A DNA stretch of 64,000 nucleotides from positions 186,001 to 250,000 of the forward strand of contig NZ_WQNE01000005.1 of the NCBI RefSeq assembly GCF_009759665.1. Direction: 5' to 3'. This DNA comes from Bradyrhizobium cajani (GTDB taxonomy: Bacteria; Pseudomonadota; Alphaproteobacteria; Rhizobiales; Xanthobacteraceae). Each line of letters opens with the position of its first letter. Position 1 is the stretch's first letter. Below the pieces are notes generated by a model. The model saw only the letters and a list, made by a program, of their open reading frames with translations. It did not search any database and had not been told where the DNA came from. Below are positions 44,439-53,115 of this stretch, one piece after another. Made by a program: the position numbers and the translations under genes.

Positions 44439-44945
44439 GGCACTTCTCCTGACGGCTGGCGGGTACCGCGAGCTGTCGGACGTCTGCAAAAGAGTCGGCT
44501 TTCCGTTGGCTGCTGGCAAGCGGCCAGTGCCTCACTTTCGAAGTTCGTGAATGTGACAAGGAACTTCTGAGGCGAAGCTGGGAAGCAAGGGGGCAGCATA
44601 CGATTCTAGAGCCTCTAGCGACGTTCTTGATTTGAAATTCCTGAACGAGCTTGCCCCAAATGCTGCAGGCAACTTCAAACCGGCGGCGCTGGCCTGCAAT
44701 CAGCAGTCCTTGCCGCCGAACTGACCGTGGCGCCTTCTATTGGCCATTCTAGCTCACCGCACCGTGGCTTGCAACGTGAGGTCGAGTATGCACCCCAGGG
44801 AGCAAACGTCGAGGGAACTCTGGACCGCGCGAGTTTGCAGCCCGGTTCGATAGAACCCAGATCGCGGACGATGCTCGCGAGCGCACACTCGCTGACTTGT
44901 TTATATTGAGTTGGTCCAGGCTGAACGGCACGTTGGAGAATGATC
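44439..44945. other. 507-base spacer between fadD and acyltransferase (divergent)
   Basis: No gene is recognised. It should contain two promoters. A 13-base perfect palindrome CTAGAGCCTCTAG is at 44606-44618. GC content is visibly lower than in flanking genes. No tandem repeats or RNA gene were seen. Confidence 0.5.
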
Positions 44946-46259
44946 ATGGCGGTTTGGTCCCGTGCTGCCGAGCTTGCTGACCGGACGCCTCCGTCCCGAA
45001 ACCGCTACGTCGACTTCCTACGAGCTATATCGATGCTGGTGGTGACTGTCGGGCACTGGCTGGCCGCCGCGCCCTATTTCGACGCAACTGACACGTTGAC
45101 GACATCCCACATCCTGACGGTCGTTCCTTGGACCGCTTGGCTCACATGGATCGTGCAGGTCATGCCGATCTTCTTCATGGTCGGCGGATACGCGAACGGC
45201 ATCAGCTGGCGTGCCGCGCGGCGGGACGGCAGATCATATGCAGCCTGGCTTGAAGGCCGGTTGCGCCGTCTCGTATGGCCAATCCTCCCGCTGCTCGTGG
45301 TTTGGGTGACGATTGTTGCAGTTGAATACGCCCGCGGCGTGCGGCCGGAGCTGATCAGCTATGGCTCGCAGGCGGCCTTCATACCAGTCTGGTTCCTCGC
45401 GGTGTACATCGGGATTGTTCTGCTCGTGCCAGCCACGGAGGCTGCGTGGACCCGATTTGGTATGAGATCGTTCTGGGCTTTGACAGCTGCCGCGGTCGTT
45501 GTCGATGTCATGTACTTTGCCGTTGGCTTGCGCTGGCTTGGTTTCGCCAACTATCTGTTCGTCTGGGGTGCAATCTCCGTGCTCGGGTATGCGTGGCTCG
45601 ACGAGCGGTTTTCCGAGCGCAGGACGCTGCTTGTCGGCGCCGCTCTGGGCTTTGCCGCGCTGCTTTTGCTGGTACACATCGGGCCTTATCCTGTCGCAAT
45701 GATCGGGGTCCCCGGCGATCCGATCAGCACCACGACACCGCCGAAGGTCACGCTGATCGCGCTCGCAACGATGCAGGGCGGGTTGCTGCTCGCTGCGCAA
45801 GCACCCGCGCGCCGCTGGCTGGCTGGCCGCGTAGCGTGGACGGCAGCCGTGGCGATGAATGGCAACATCATGACGCTGTTCATCTGGCACCTAACTGCCA
45901 CCACCCTTGTGGTCCTTGCAGCCTATCTCGCCGGAGGCTTCGGTCTGCGGCTTGAGCCGGGAAGCTCTGAGTGGTGGTGGTCGCGGTTCCCCTGGATCGC
46001 AGCCAATGCAATAGCACTCATTCCTCTTGTTGTGGCTTTCGGACGCTTCGAGCGGCCGCGCGCGACCGGAGGCGCACCGGCGCCCGCGTGGCGCTACGTG
46101 CTCGGCGCACTCATGACCGGCATTGGCCTTGCGCTGCTTGCGGCGCAGGGAGTTGGTGGATATGGGAGTTTTGGGTTGAACGTGTGGGGTCTCGCGCTCG
46201 CTCTCATGGGCATCGGCGTAGTCGCCAGCAGGATCGGTGCGTCGCGCGGTGTGATCTAG
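44946..46259 (+). CDS. Acyltransferase 3-family membrane protein
   Basis: The 437-residue integral membrane protein has the acyltransferase-3 pattern with an N-terminal RNRYVDFLRAISMLVVTVGH (the conserved His of helix 1), R-x10-R in loop 2 (RRLVWPILPLLVVWVTI) and about ten helices. These proteins acylate surface sugars, peptides or lipids with acyl-CoA or related donors. ATG 44946 is preferred over 44940 because GGAG is then seven bases away. It is within the tRNA-bracketed segment; the closest homologue in the window is the second AT3 gene at 62178, which is much shorter. Confidence 0.86.
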   Translation: MAVWSRAAELADRTPPSRNRYVDFLRAISMLVVTVGHWLAAAPYFDATDTLTTSHILTVVPWTAWLTWIVQVMPIFFMVGGYANGISWRAARRDGRSYAAWLEGRLRRLVWPILPLLVVWVTIVAVEYARGVRPELISYGSQAAFIPVWFLAVYIGIVLLVPATEAAWTRFGMRSFWALTAAAVVVDVMYFAVGLRWLGFANYLFVWGAISVLGYAWLDERFSERRTLLVGAALGFAALLLLVHIGPYPVAMIGVPGDPISTTTPPKVTLIALATMQGGLLLAAQAPARRWLAGRVAWTAAVAMNGNIMTLFIWHLTATTLVVLAAYLAGGFGLRLEPGSSEWWWSRFPWIAANAIALIPLVVAFGRFERPRATGGAPAPAWRYVLGALMTGIGLALLAAQGVGGYGSFGLNVWGLALALMGIGVVASRIGASRGVI

Positions 46260-46882
46260 CTTTACGATCATCAGCCCTGATGGGTCCCCGTGTTGATGGG
46301 GCCGATGTTCGAACGGAGAGAACACCACATCAGGTTTTGAGATTCTGCGCCGGTTGCCTCCACGCAGCGAAGCTAGCCCGGGGAGAAGGAGCGTGTGGAT
46401 GGTGCGGGGGTGAAAAGCACCTATCGGCCGGAATTCACCCAAACTCGTTACCCATCTCCGCAAGTTATTGAAATCGCGCCAAATGCGACCGCCCTCCGAG
46501 CGCACCAATGGCGTAAGTCGTTTGATGCAAACAGCGATTTCGCGAGCTGTTATTCCCACATTGTTACCCACACTGAACGTTGGTACTTCGTTCCGCTGGG
46601 TGCTCCTTGCTCGAGTTTCGCGTGCTGATTCGGCACCTCTCCTTTCGTTCGACGCAACTTGATTTGAACCCACCGCATGCGGTGCAAAACCACTATTTGG
46701 TCGCGAGAGGGCACTGGCGTAGCTCAGCGCAGAAATCGGCGAGTTCGCGTTTTCGGCAGGCATCACCCAATTAGACTGCGCGAAAGGACAACGCCGTCGT
46801 CGCAATCATCGAGAAGGGGGCGAGAGCGCCTCCATTAGCGTTGATTATTCTGTCTCATTGCCCGTTATAGGCCGCCAACTCG
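46260..46882. other. Spacer with right attachment repeat; no gene seen
   Basis: Short open frames here lack ribosome sites and family features. Contains the right copy of the tRNA-Leu 3' repeat (46492-46508), a perfect palindrome CACCGCATGCGGTG at 46671-46684, and at about 46690-46745 a stretch resembling one at 57248-57292 (AAAACCACT then a shared GGCA-TG-CG-AGCTC-G-G-AGAAATCG pattern). Confidence 0.5.
46492..46508 (+). repeat. Right attachment-like repeat
   Basis: Exact 17-base copy of the tRNA-Leu 3' end at 42556-42572 in direct orientation, with no tRNA body upstream. It would be the far border of a 3.9-kb segment inserted at the tRNA. The flanking sequences differ from the first base on both sides, so the match is limited to the 17 bases. 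Confidence 0.7.
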
Positions 46883-47160
46883 TTAGGCGTCCCCCATGGG
46901 AAAGGCTTCCTTCAAATAGTCGAGGAAGGCCGATACGCGAGCGCAGAGTAGCCGCCGCGACGGATAAGCATCCACAGCGCGATGTCTGGTCCGTCTACGT
47001 CACCCCAGTGTACAAACGTGCCTGCAGCCAAGTCGTGTTGATCACATGGTGAAAGCAATTCTGCGCATCGTTCTGATTCTTCCACCATGCGAGCGCGCGG
47101 CAGGGCACAGCGCCCTTGTGGACCCCTTGCCCGATGGATGTGGTGTCCGCGATAGGTCAA
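46883..47160 (-). pseudogene. Decayed C-terminal fragment of a LysR-family regulator
   Basis: Read leftward, one frame encodes HWGDVDGPDIALWMLIRRGG (47007-46952 region) and, after a frameshift near 46935, another encodes RVSAFLDYLKEAFPMGDA-stop (stop at 46883-46885). Together these match the end of LysR effector domains, where P-x-ALW-x-L precedes RV-x-AF-x-D-x-L. The N-terminal HTH is absent. Thus this is a broken remnant rather than a working gene. Confidence 0.55.
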
Positions 47161-47172
47161 ACTGCGACCTAA

Positions 47173-49356
47173 CTAGGACGCCGGGTAAATGGAAATCATA
47201 GTCCCCACGGGGTTGGGCGGCTGGTTTCCGTTCGACGAGACAGCGAAGCTGGTGCCCGCTGCGAGCCCTGGAAGGGCGATAGCGGCGACCTGTGTGCCGT
47301 TGTCCAGCACCGCGAGAACACCTGCGTTGAAGCCGACTTTCGCGGTGTTCGGGTCGAGGTCGGTGAAATTGAAAACGTCACCGGCATGAAAATCCGTGAC
47401 TGTGATCGCCGCCAGCTGGGTCTTCGTGCCCTGAATCTCGTTTTTGCCCGGCCCCGCAGTGATGATGTCCGCGCCGCCTCCCGGAATGATGAGATTGTTA
47501 AAGATACTGCCCTGGATAATCTCACCGAGAGGCGAGCCGTAGATCAGATACTGCCCCTTCGGGTCAAGCCTGTAGATGGTGATGCTGGCAGGGTTCGATG
47601 CCAGCCAATAGGCATCCGTGTGTATGCCAATGACGCTGTCGCCCGACACCGGGCCCTCGGCAGCATTGTCGTAGACCAGCATCTTCAGACCGAACGGTAT
47701 CGGCGGTATGGGTGGTATGGGCGGTAGCAGGATGGTCGTCGTATGGCCCACCACGGGCCCGGACGACCCATACTTCTGGTTCTGCCACTCCAAGCGGACG
47801 ATGTCGCCCGCCAGGAGTTCGACGCCCCAATCTGCATAGGGCGTCTTGCCGTCGCCGCGATAGGCGATGCGCCAGAAGCCCCCGTCGACATTGTTGCGCG
47901 GCGTGTACAGGGTGTTGGGTAACGGCATGGGCACGCCGGCGGCGGCTGCGACGCAGTCGGCGATCCAGTTGCACAGGTTCGTGTTGGGAACACCTGGGTA
48001 GGTGGCATTCATGGCCTGGGCGGCGAGAACGACGTCTCCGGGCTGTGGTGTGCCTGGCGTGCCCTGCACCACCGACGGATCGGCGGCCCAGATGCTGTAG
48101 GTCACCGTCGCTGCGGCCGGGCTGCCGGGGGGCGTGATCTGCGCCATGAACTGGGCCGGAAACAGGATGTTGTTTCCCGTGCGAAGCGAATAGGCGCTGA
48201 TGTCGCTGACATCGATCGTCTTCTTCGTGATTGCCATGCCGTCGATGTCGAGCCAGACGGGGGCTACATTCGGGGAACACCAGTATTTCTGGTCGGTCGG
48301 CGTGTTAGGCGGCATTGTCCGCGTCTGAAGAGTGATGCTGTAGAAGCCCGGCTCCTGTGTGCCGAAGGCATTCTGGAAGATCGTCGACAGTGGCACCGGC
48401 GTGCCTGCCGGGGCAACGAGCGCTATCGGCAGGGATTGTTGCAGCGACAGCGTTCCCTGCGGCACGTAGGTCACGATGGTGCCGGAGCCAGGGGTGTTTA
48501 TCACCGCGAAATCATCGGCAGTCCAACCCGGATTCTGCATCGCAGTGAGTTCTTGTTCGTCCAGGAGATTCACGTGGAGCGTGGTGGCTCCGCCGGTTCC
48601 AAAAATAGTCATGACAAAAACCGTTTCGGAGCCGGCCTGGGGCGTCAGCGTGATGGATTGGGCTGAAAGGCCCGGCAGGGAGATGAGGCCGCCCACAACG
48701 TCGGTAACGGCCGCAAATCCGATTGTCCCCTGGAAGGCGGCGGGATTGTTGAGCGTGATGCAGCCCGTGCCATCGGCGAAGGCGATCTGTTGTCCCTGCT
48801 GGACAATCCCCGAAATGGCGAGCTGTCCGCCATTCTCAATCGCGAGGAGGCCGTTTCCTTGCACCGTGACGTCACTGGCGATGGAGACGGCGCCGGCGAT
48901 CTCGAAGAGGCCGGCGGTGTTAAAGCAACCGGCGGCCAGATCGAGAGTGCTTCCCGGAGCGACAAGCACGAAGGCCTCCTCGGCAAAGGTGAAGGCGGTG
49001 TCGGGGGCCGCGGTCATCGTGACGGTACTGCCGGGTGCGGTGATCCTGATCTGGCCGGAGAAGGTGCAAACCTGCTGGATCGACAGGGTCACATCCAGCG
49101 CCGAAGTGCCGCCTTTCCCGCAGATCATCATCGGCGTGGCGCCGAATGCCGCCGCGACATTCAATGTGACAGATCCGCTTTCGGCCTTGCCCAGTATCAT
49201 GGCGCAACTGACGCCCAACGCGGAAATAGTGGGAGCTCTCGATGTTCCCGGCGGTATCAGCGCGGTATCAGAGCTCTGCGGGACTGTGGGTGGCGACCAA
49301 TTGGCGGCAGTGGTCCAGTCGTTGCTGGTCGCGCCTGCCCACGTAATGATCGCCAT
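47173..49356 (-). CDS. Large secreted beta-helix-like protein with cysteine-peptidase-like core and RTX-like end
   Basis: The 727-residue protein begins MAIITWAGATSNDWTTAANW, an N-terminal module found in long alphaproteobacterial surface proteins, and has no Sec signal. Residues 30-290 are repetitive, Gly/Thr/Ala-rich beta-strand sequence. Around 460 is NLCNWIADCVAAAAGVPMP, at about 535 GPVVGHTTTILL, and near 560 LVYDNAAEG: the Cys-His-Asn/Asp order fits a CHAP/NlpC-P60-type peptidase or amidase fold. PPIPPIPPIP separates two parts. The C-terminus (PGGGADIITAGPGKNEIQG, then DFHAGDVFNFTDLDP) resembles degenerate RTX calcium repeats used for type I secretion. AGGAGGCC precedes ATG 49356. No T1SS genes are adjacent. 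Confidence 0.7.
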   Translation of the reverse strand: MAIITWAGATSNDWTTAANWSPPTVPQSSDTALIPPGTSRAPTISALGVSCAMILGKAESGSVTLNVAAAFGATPMMICGKGGTSALDVTLSIQQVCTFSGQIRITAPGSTVTMTAAPDTAFTFAEEAFVLVAPGSTLDLAAGCFNTAGLFEIAGAVSIASDVTVQGNGLLAIENGGQLAISGIVQQGQQIAFADGTGCITLNNPAAFQGTIGFAAVTDVVGGLISLPGLSAQSITLTPQAGSETVFVMTIFGTGGATTLHVNLLDEQELTAMQNPGWTADDFAVINTPGSGTIVTYVPQGTLSLQQSLPIALVAPAGTPVPLSTIFQNAFGTQEPGFYSITLQTRTMPPNTPTDQKYWCSPNVAPVWLDIDGMAITKKTIDVSDISAYSLRTGNNILFPAQFMAQITPPGSPAAATVTYSIWAADPSVVQGTPGTPQPGDVVLAAQAMNATYPGVPNTNLCNWIADCVAAAAGVPMPLPNTLYTPRNNVDGGFWRIAYRGDGKTPYADWGVELLAGDIVRLEWQNQKYGSSGPVVGHTTTILLPPIPPIPPIPFGLKMLVYDNAAEGPVSGDSVIGIHTDAYWLASNPASITIYRLDPKGQYLIYGSPLGEIIQGSIFNNLIIPGGGADIITAGPGKNEIQGTKTQLAAITVTDFHAGDVFNFTDLDPNTAKVGFNAGVLAVLDNGTQVAAIALPGLAAGTSFAVSSNGNQPPNPVGTMISIYPAS

Positions 49357-49527
49357 GCTGGCCTCCTGATTATCGGATTTGGAGACGGAATTGGTGCACG
49401 CCGATTGTCCCAATTCTTCCTTTCAATGCAAGATATTAAATAATCTAAAATTGCAATAAATCGACATACTACTTCCGATTTTCCGCGCGGAGCAGAACAG
49501 GATCACCTGGCACTTCGCACGATCCCG

Positions 49528-50346
49528 CTAACTGCGCCACGCGCGAGCGGTGGCGGCGATGATAGCCAGCGTCGCCTTTGCGCCATCTGCCTCGCCCTTC
49601 TCGAAATCTCCCTCCGTCTGCGCCATGGAGTTGGTCACATGCGCGAAGCAAACGATGGAACGTCCGCTAGTCGCGCTGAACGCATACAGGGCCGCAGCTT
49701 CCATCTCGACGGCGAGCAGGCCCATCTGGCGCGCCAGCGAGATCGCCGACTCGGTTTCGCGATAGGGCGCGTCCGTCGTCCATGTCGCGCCCCGATGCAG
49801 TGCGATGCCGGCGAGGGCGCGCCCCGCCTGTTCGACGCGAGCGAGCAGTTTCGCATCAGGGGCCTCGGCGAACGTCGAGCCCGGCAGATAGTGATAGCTC
49901 GTCCCCTCATCGCGCAGCGCGCGATCGATGAGGACGAAGTACGGGGGTGGTCCAATCGGAGTGATCTGTCCGGCGGACGTCACGCTGACCAGCAGACGAC
50001 AACCAGATGCGAAAAGCTGTTCGGCGACCAACACCGCGAACGGAGCGCCGACGGCGCAGCCGACAATGCCGACCTTGCCGACACCGTCGAGATCGAAGGC
50101 GAGAAGCTCGGTGTGATAGCATGCCCACCCCTCATGGATGCGGCCTGTGCCGATCCGTTTGAGGTGGCGGACGACATCGCCGTCCGGATCGAGCACGCAG
50201 ATTTCCGGGACAGCGACAAGCGGCAACTCCCTCTGCCTGCGCGCCTCCCTCAAAAGGGCTTCCGGTCGGAACACTGAGGACGACTTATGGTCCTTCCCGT
50301 CAACGATCGGCCAGGCGCTGTCCGCGCTGTCAATTTTCTTGTCCAT
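49528..50346 (-). CDS. Nucleoside phosphorylase-like protein (uridine/purine phosphorylase fold)
   Basis: The 272-residue protein has the PNP/UDP fold: VGKVGIVGCAVGAPFAVLVA, LVSVTSAGQITP, TTDAPYRETESAISLARQMG, and the signature GLLAVEMEAAALYAFSATSG with the conserved E-M-E. Nucleoside phosphorylases split nucleosides with phosphate to base and ribose-1-phosphate. It starts 21 bases after the ArsR-rhodanese gene stop on the same strand, so the two are probably co-transcribed. A link to sulfur chemistry could involve methylthioadenosine-like nucleosides, but this is speculation. Confidence 0.85.
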   Translation of the reverse strand: MDKKIDSADSAWPIVDGKDHKSSSVFRPEALLREARRQRELPLVAVPEICVLDPDGDVVRHLKRIGTGRIHEGWACYHTELLAFDLDGVGKVGIVGCAVGAPFAVLVAEQLFASGCRLLVSVTSAGQITPIGPPPYFVLIDRALRDEGTSYHYLPGSTFAEAPDAKLLARVEQAGRALAGIALHRGATWTTDAPYRETESAISLARQMGLLAVEMEAAALYAFSATSGRSIVCFAHVTNSMAQTEGDFEKGEADGAKATLAIIAATARAWRS

Positions 50347-50367
50347 GATGCACAGGATCCGTTTGTC

Positions 50368-51057
50368 TCAGGCGACGGACTCGACCGGCAAGCCGGCGGC
50401 CTTCCACTCGGGGAAGCCGTCTTCAAGACGGCGGACGCGATAGCCGCGGACTCTGAGCTCTGCCACGGCTTCGAACGAAAGGACGCAATAGGGGCCACGG
50501 CAGTATGCGACCACCTCGCGGCCCTTCGGAAGTTCACCCAAGCGTCGTTCCAGTTCGGCGAGAGGAATGTTGAGAGCGCCCGGAAGATGGCCCAGCGCGA
50601 ACTCGTCTTCGGGCCTCACATCGAGCACTGTGACCAGATCGTCGCGCAACCTTGCGACGAGATCGTCACGGGATACTGGTTCGAGTGCGTCGCGCGCCTG
50701 AAAGTAGTCGGTCACGACACGGCCGATCTCGGCGACATTCCGTTCGCCGACGCGACCAAGCGCCTTGAGCAGGGCGACCACTTCGGATTCGCCCGCCAGG
50801 CGATAGAGAACGTTCTTGCCACGCCGCTCCGTCTCGACGAGGCGCGCCCGCCTGAGGATCTGCAGGTGGCGCGAGGTATTGGCGAACGTCAAATGCGCCC
50901 GGACAGATAGTTCTTCGACGGTCCGTACGCCCTGGGCGAGGTGCTCCAAGAGCTCAAGCCGGTGAGCGTGACCCAGCGCCTGCGCTACTTCGGCGAGGTT
51001 CTCGTAGATCGCCTGTTTCGGTCCGGTGCTTGACACGGTTGTGCCTAAATATATCAT
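50368..51057 (-). CDS. ArsR-type regulator fused to rhodanese (sulfurtransferase) domain
   Basis: The 229-residue fusion has an N-terminal ArsR winged helix (residues 15-100: LAEVAQALGHAHRLELLEHL, TFANTSRHLQILRRARLVET) and a C-terminal rhodanese domain (about 130-225) with active-site loop CRGPYC (Cys186) in VVAYCRGPYCVLSFEAVAEL. The rhodanese Cys could be persulfidated, so the protein may sense reactive sulfur and change DNA binding. It diverges from the MBL hydrolase, and an inverted repeat CATTCA-N10-TGAATG lies in the spacer. The start codon is uncertain: ATG 51057 overlaps one arm of that repeat; a GTG at 51036 would leave it free. Confidence 0.87.
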   Translation of the reverse strand: MIYLGTTVSSTGPKQAIYENLAEVAQALGHAHRLELLEHLAQGVRTVEELSVRAHLTFANTSRHLQILRRARLVETERRGKNVLYRLAGESEVVALLKALGRVGERNVAEIGRVVTDYFQARDALEPVSRDDLVARLRDDLVTVLDVRPEDEFALGHLPGALNIPLAELERRLGELPKGREVVAYCRGPYCVLSFEAVAELRVRGYRVRRLEDGFPEWKAAGLPVESVA

Positions 51058-51076
51058 TCAGCAGATCGATTGAATG
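51055..51076. promoter_or_regulatory. Operator candidate for the ArsR-rhodanese repressor
   Basis: CATTCA (51055-51060) and TGAATG (51071-51076) are perfect inverted arms with a ten-base spacer. They lie between the divergent ArsR-rhodanese and MBL genes, as expected for a repressor that controls both. Confidence 0.55.
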
Positions 51077-51110
51077 TTGTTTAGCTGCTCTCTGAGAGGA
51101 GTGCAAGCCC

Positions 51111-51851
51111 ATGATCCTGCGTCAGTTCTTGCATCATGATCCGGTCGGCATCTCCTACCTCTTCGGCTGCGGTGGCAAGGCGACGGGGGCGGTGGTCGAT
51201 CCCGTTGGCGATATCCAACCCTACCTTCAAGCCGCAGAAAATGCCGGCATGAAGATCAACCTCGTGATCGACACGCACGTTCACGCCGACCACGTCTCCG
51301 CCGGGCGGGCACTCGCGGAGGCGACCGGCGCGCCGTATGTGCTCTCGGCCGAGGCGCGCGTCGCGTTTCCGTTCAAGGGCGTACGGGACGGCGAGGTGCT
51401 TCCACTCGGCAACGTCACAGCCAAAGTGCTGCACACGCCCGGTCATACGCCCGAGCACGTTTGCATTCTCGTGACCGATCACACCCGCGGTGAGGAGCCC
51501 TGGTTCGTCCTCAGCGGCCACACGCTGATGGTCGGCGATCTCGGGCGTACCGAGCTGGCCACGAGCGCCGAAGAAGGCGCGAAGCAATTGTTTCACAGCG
51601 CACGCCGCTTGAAGGAGCTTCCAGACGACGTCGAGGTGTTGGCCGGCGCCTATGCCGGTTCAGTCTGCGGCCGGCGGCTCAGTGGCAAGCCCTGGTCGAC
51701 CATCGGCTTCGAGAAGCGGCATAATCAGGCGTTCATGATCGCGGATGAAGCCGAGTTCATTCGCTTCATGGTGTCGGAGATTCCCCCGGCGCCGCCGGAG
51801 GCTGCGAAGATCAGGGCCGTCAATTCGGGCGGCGCAGCTGCCGCCGCGTGA
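51111..51851 (+). CDS. Persulfide dioxygenase-like MBL-fold metallohydrolase
   Basis: The 246-residue protein is an ETHE1-type member: MILRQFLHHDPVGISYLFGC, the metal-binding T55-H-V-H-A-D-H61 motif (His56, His58, His61), HTPGHTPEHVC (His112-like) and GHTLMVGDLGRTELATSAEE. ETHE1-like enzymes oxidise glutathione persulfide to sulfite, using iron. It is divergently transcribed from the ArsR-rhodanese gene across an operator-like repeat and followed by MFS and cysteine desulfurase genes, all consistent with sulfide and persulfide handling. GAGAGGAGTGCAAGCCC precedes the start. Confidence 0.88.
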   Translation: MILRQFLHHDPVGISYLFGCGGKATGAVVDPVGDIQPYLQAAENAGMKINLVIDTHVHADHVSAGRALAEATGAPYVLSAEARVAFPFKGVRDGEVLPLGNVTAKVLHTPGHTPEHVCILVTDHTRGEEPWFVLSGHTLMVGDLGRTELATSAEEGAKQLFHSARRLKELPDDVEVLAGAYAGSVCGRRLSGKPWSTIGFEKRHNQAFMIADEAEFIRFMVSEIPPAPPEAAKIRAVNSGGAAAAA

Positions 51852-51855
51852 TCGA

Positions 51856-53115
51856 ATGAGCGAAGCGGTATCCAGTCCCCAAGCTACCCAATCAGTCAGG
51901 CTCGGCCTGAAGGAGAACTGGCCGCAATTCGCCCTGCTTGTCCTGATCAATGCCTTCGTCGGTGGCATGGTCGGGATCGAGCGCACCGTTGTGCCGCTGA
52001 TCGGCGCCGAGGAGTTTCGGATCAGTTCGACCACGCTGGTCGTCTCTTTCATCGTGAGCTTTGGCGTGGTCAAGGCGTGTGCCAACCTCGTCTCCGGCCA
52101 GCTCGCCGACGCCTGGGGACGCAAGCGCGTGCTGATTCTGGGCTGGCTGGCCGGGCTACCAGTGCCGTTCATGATCATCTGGGCACCAAGCTGGAAGTGG
52201 GTCATCGCGGCCAACGCGCTGCTCGGCATCAACCAGGGCTTTGCTTGGTCGATGACGGTCATCATGAAGATCGATCTGGTCGGCCCGAAATCGCGTGGCC
52301 TTGCCGTTGGCCTGAACGAGTTCGCCGGCTATCTCGCGGTCGGCGTGACCGCTTTTCTCACCGGCTATATTGCATCGGAATACGGACTGAGGCCGGCGCC
52401 GATCTATCTCGGTGTTGCCTATGCGATCCTGGGCTTCGCACTTTCGATCCTTTTGGTGCGTGACACACGCGATCACGTGCGGCTCGAGACCGCGGTCCAT
52501 GCTCGGCAGGCGGCTCCGATCAGTTTTCGGGAGATATTCCTCCTGACCTCTTTTAGGGATCGCAACCTGTTCGCCGCTTCGCAGGCCGGACTCGTCAACA
52601 ACCTCAATGATGGCATGAGCTGGGGAATCTTCCCGCTGTTCTTCGTGTCGTTCGGCCTGTCGGTCGAACGCATCGGTATCCTGAAGGCGGTCTATCCGGC
52701 GGTCTGGGGCATCCTGCAGATCGCAACCGGTCCGTTGTCGGATCGCTGGGGCCGCAAGGGCTTGATCGCCGCCGGGATGTGGGTGCAGGCCGCCGGCCTG
52801 TTCCTGACCGCGGCCACCAATCACTTTGAATGGTGGCTCGTCGCGAGCGTCCTGCTCGGTGTCGGCACGGCGATGGTTTACCCAAGCCTGATCGCGGCGG
52901 TCTCCGATGCGTCGCATCCTAGCTGGCGCGCCCGTTCGCTGAGCGTCTATCGGTTCTGGCGCGATCTCGGCTACGCGATCGGCGCGCTGTCGGCTGGCGT
53001 GATCGCCGACTTGTATGGAATGGCTTGGTCGATCAGCCTGATCGGTGCGCTCACCTTTATTTCGGGGGTGGTCGTCGCCGTCGCCATGGAGGCCAAGCCC
53101 GGAGCGCGACAATGA
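51856..53115 (+). CDS. MFS transporter of the reactive-sulfur cluster
   Basis: The 419-residue permease has twelve helices with MFS motifs GQLADAWGRKRVLILGWLAG (loop 2-3) and LSDRWGRKGLIAAGMWVQAA (loop 8-9). It begins four bases after the MBL gene stop and overlaps the cysteine desulfurase start by four bases (ATGA), so it lies in the middle of a tight operon. It probably moves a sulfur-containing or related small molecule (for example sulfite, thiosulfate or an organic acid); the substrate is not identified from sequence. Confidence 0.87.
   Translation: MSEAVSSPQATQSVRLGLKENWPQFALLVLINAFVGGMVGIERTVVPLIGAEEFRISSTTLVVSFIVSFGVVKACANLVSGQLADAWGRKRVLILGWLAGLPVPFMIIWAPSWKWVIAANALLGINQGFAWSMTVIMKIDLVGPKSRGLAVGLNEFAGYLAVGVTAFLTGYIASEYGLRPAPIYLGVAYAILGFALSILLVRDTRDHVRLETAVHARQAAPISFREIFLLTSFRDRNLFAASQAGLVNNLNDGMSWGIFPLFFVSFGLSVERIGILKAVYPAVWGILQIATGPLSDRWGRKGLIAAGMWVQAAGLFLTAATNHFEWWLVASVLLGVGTAMVYPSLIAAVSDASHPSWRARSLSVYRFWRDLGYAIGALSAGVIADLYGMAWSISLIGALTFISGVVVAVAMEAKPGARQ

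Noticed and set aside
42573..46491. Search for an integrase or transposase within the tRNA-bracketed segment
   Set aside because: Only fadD and the acyltransferase are seen; no tyrosine-recombinase R-H-R-Y pattern.
45891..46805. 304-codon minus-strand frame overlapping the acyltransferase end and the right repeat
   Set aside because: Arg/Pro-rich composition, no ribosome site, and it overlaps the acyltransferase C-terminus antisense.
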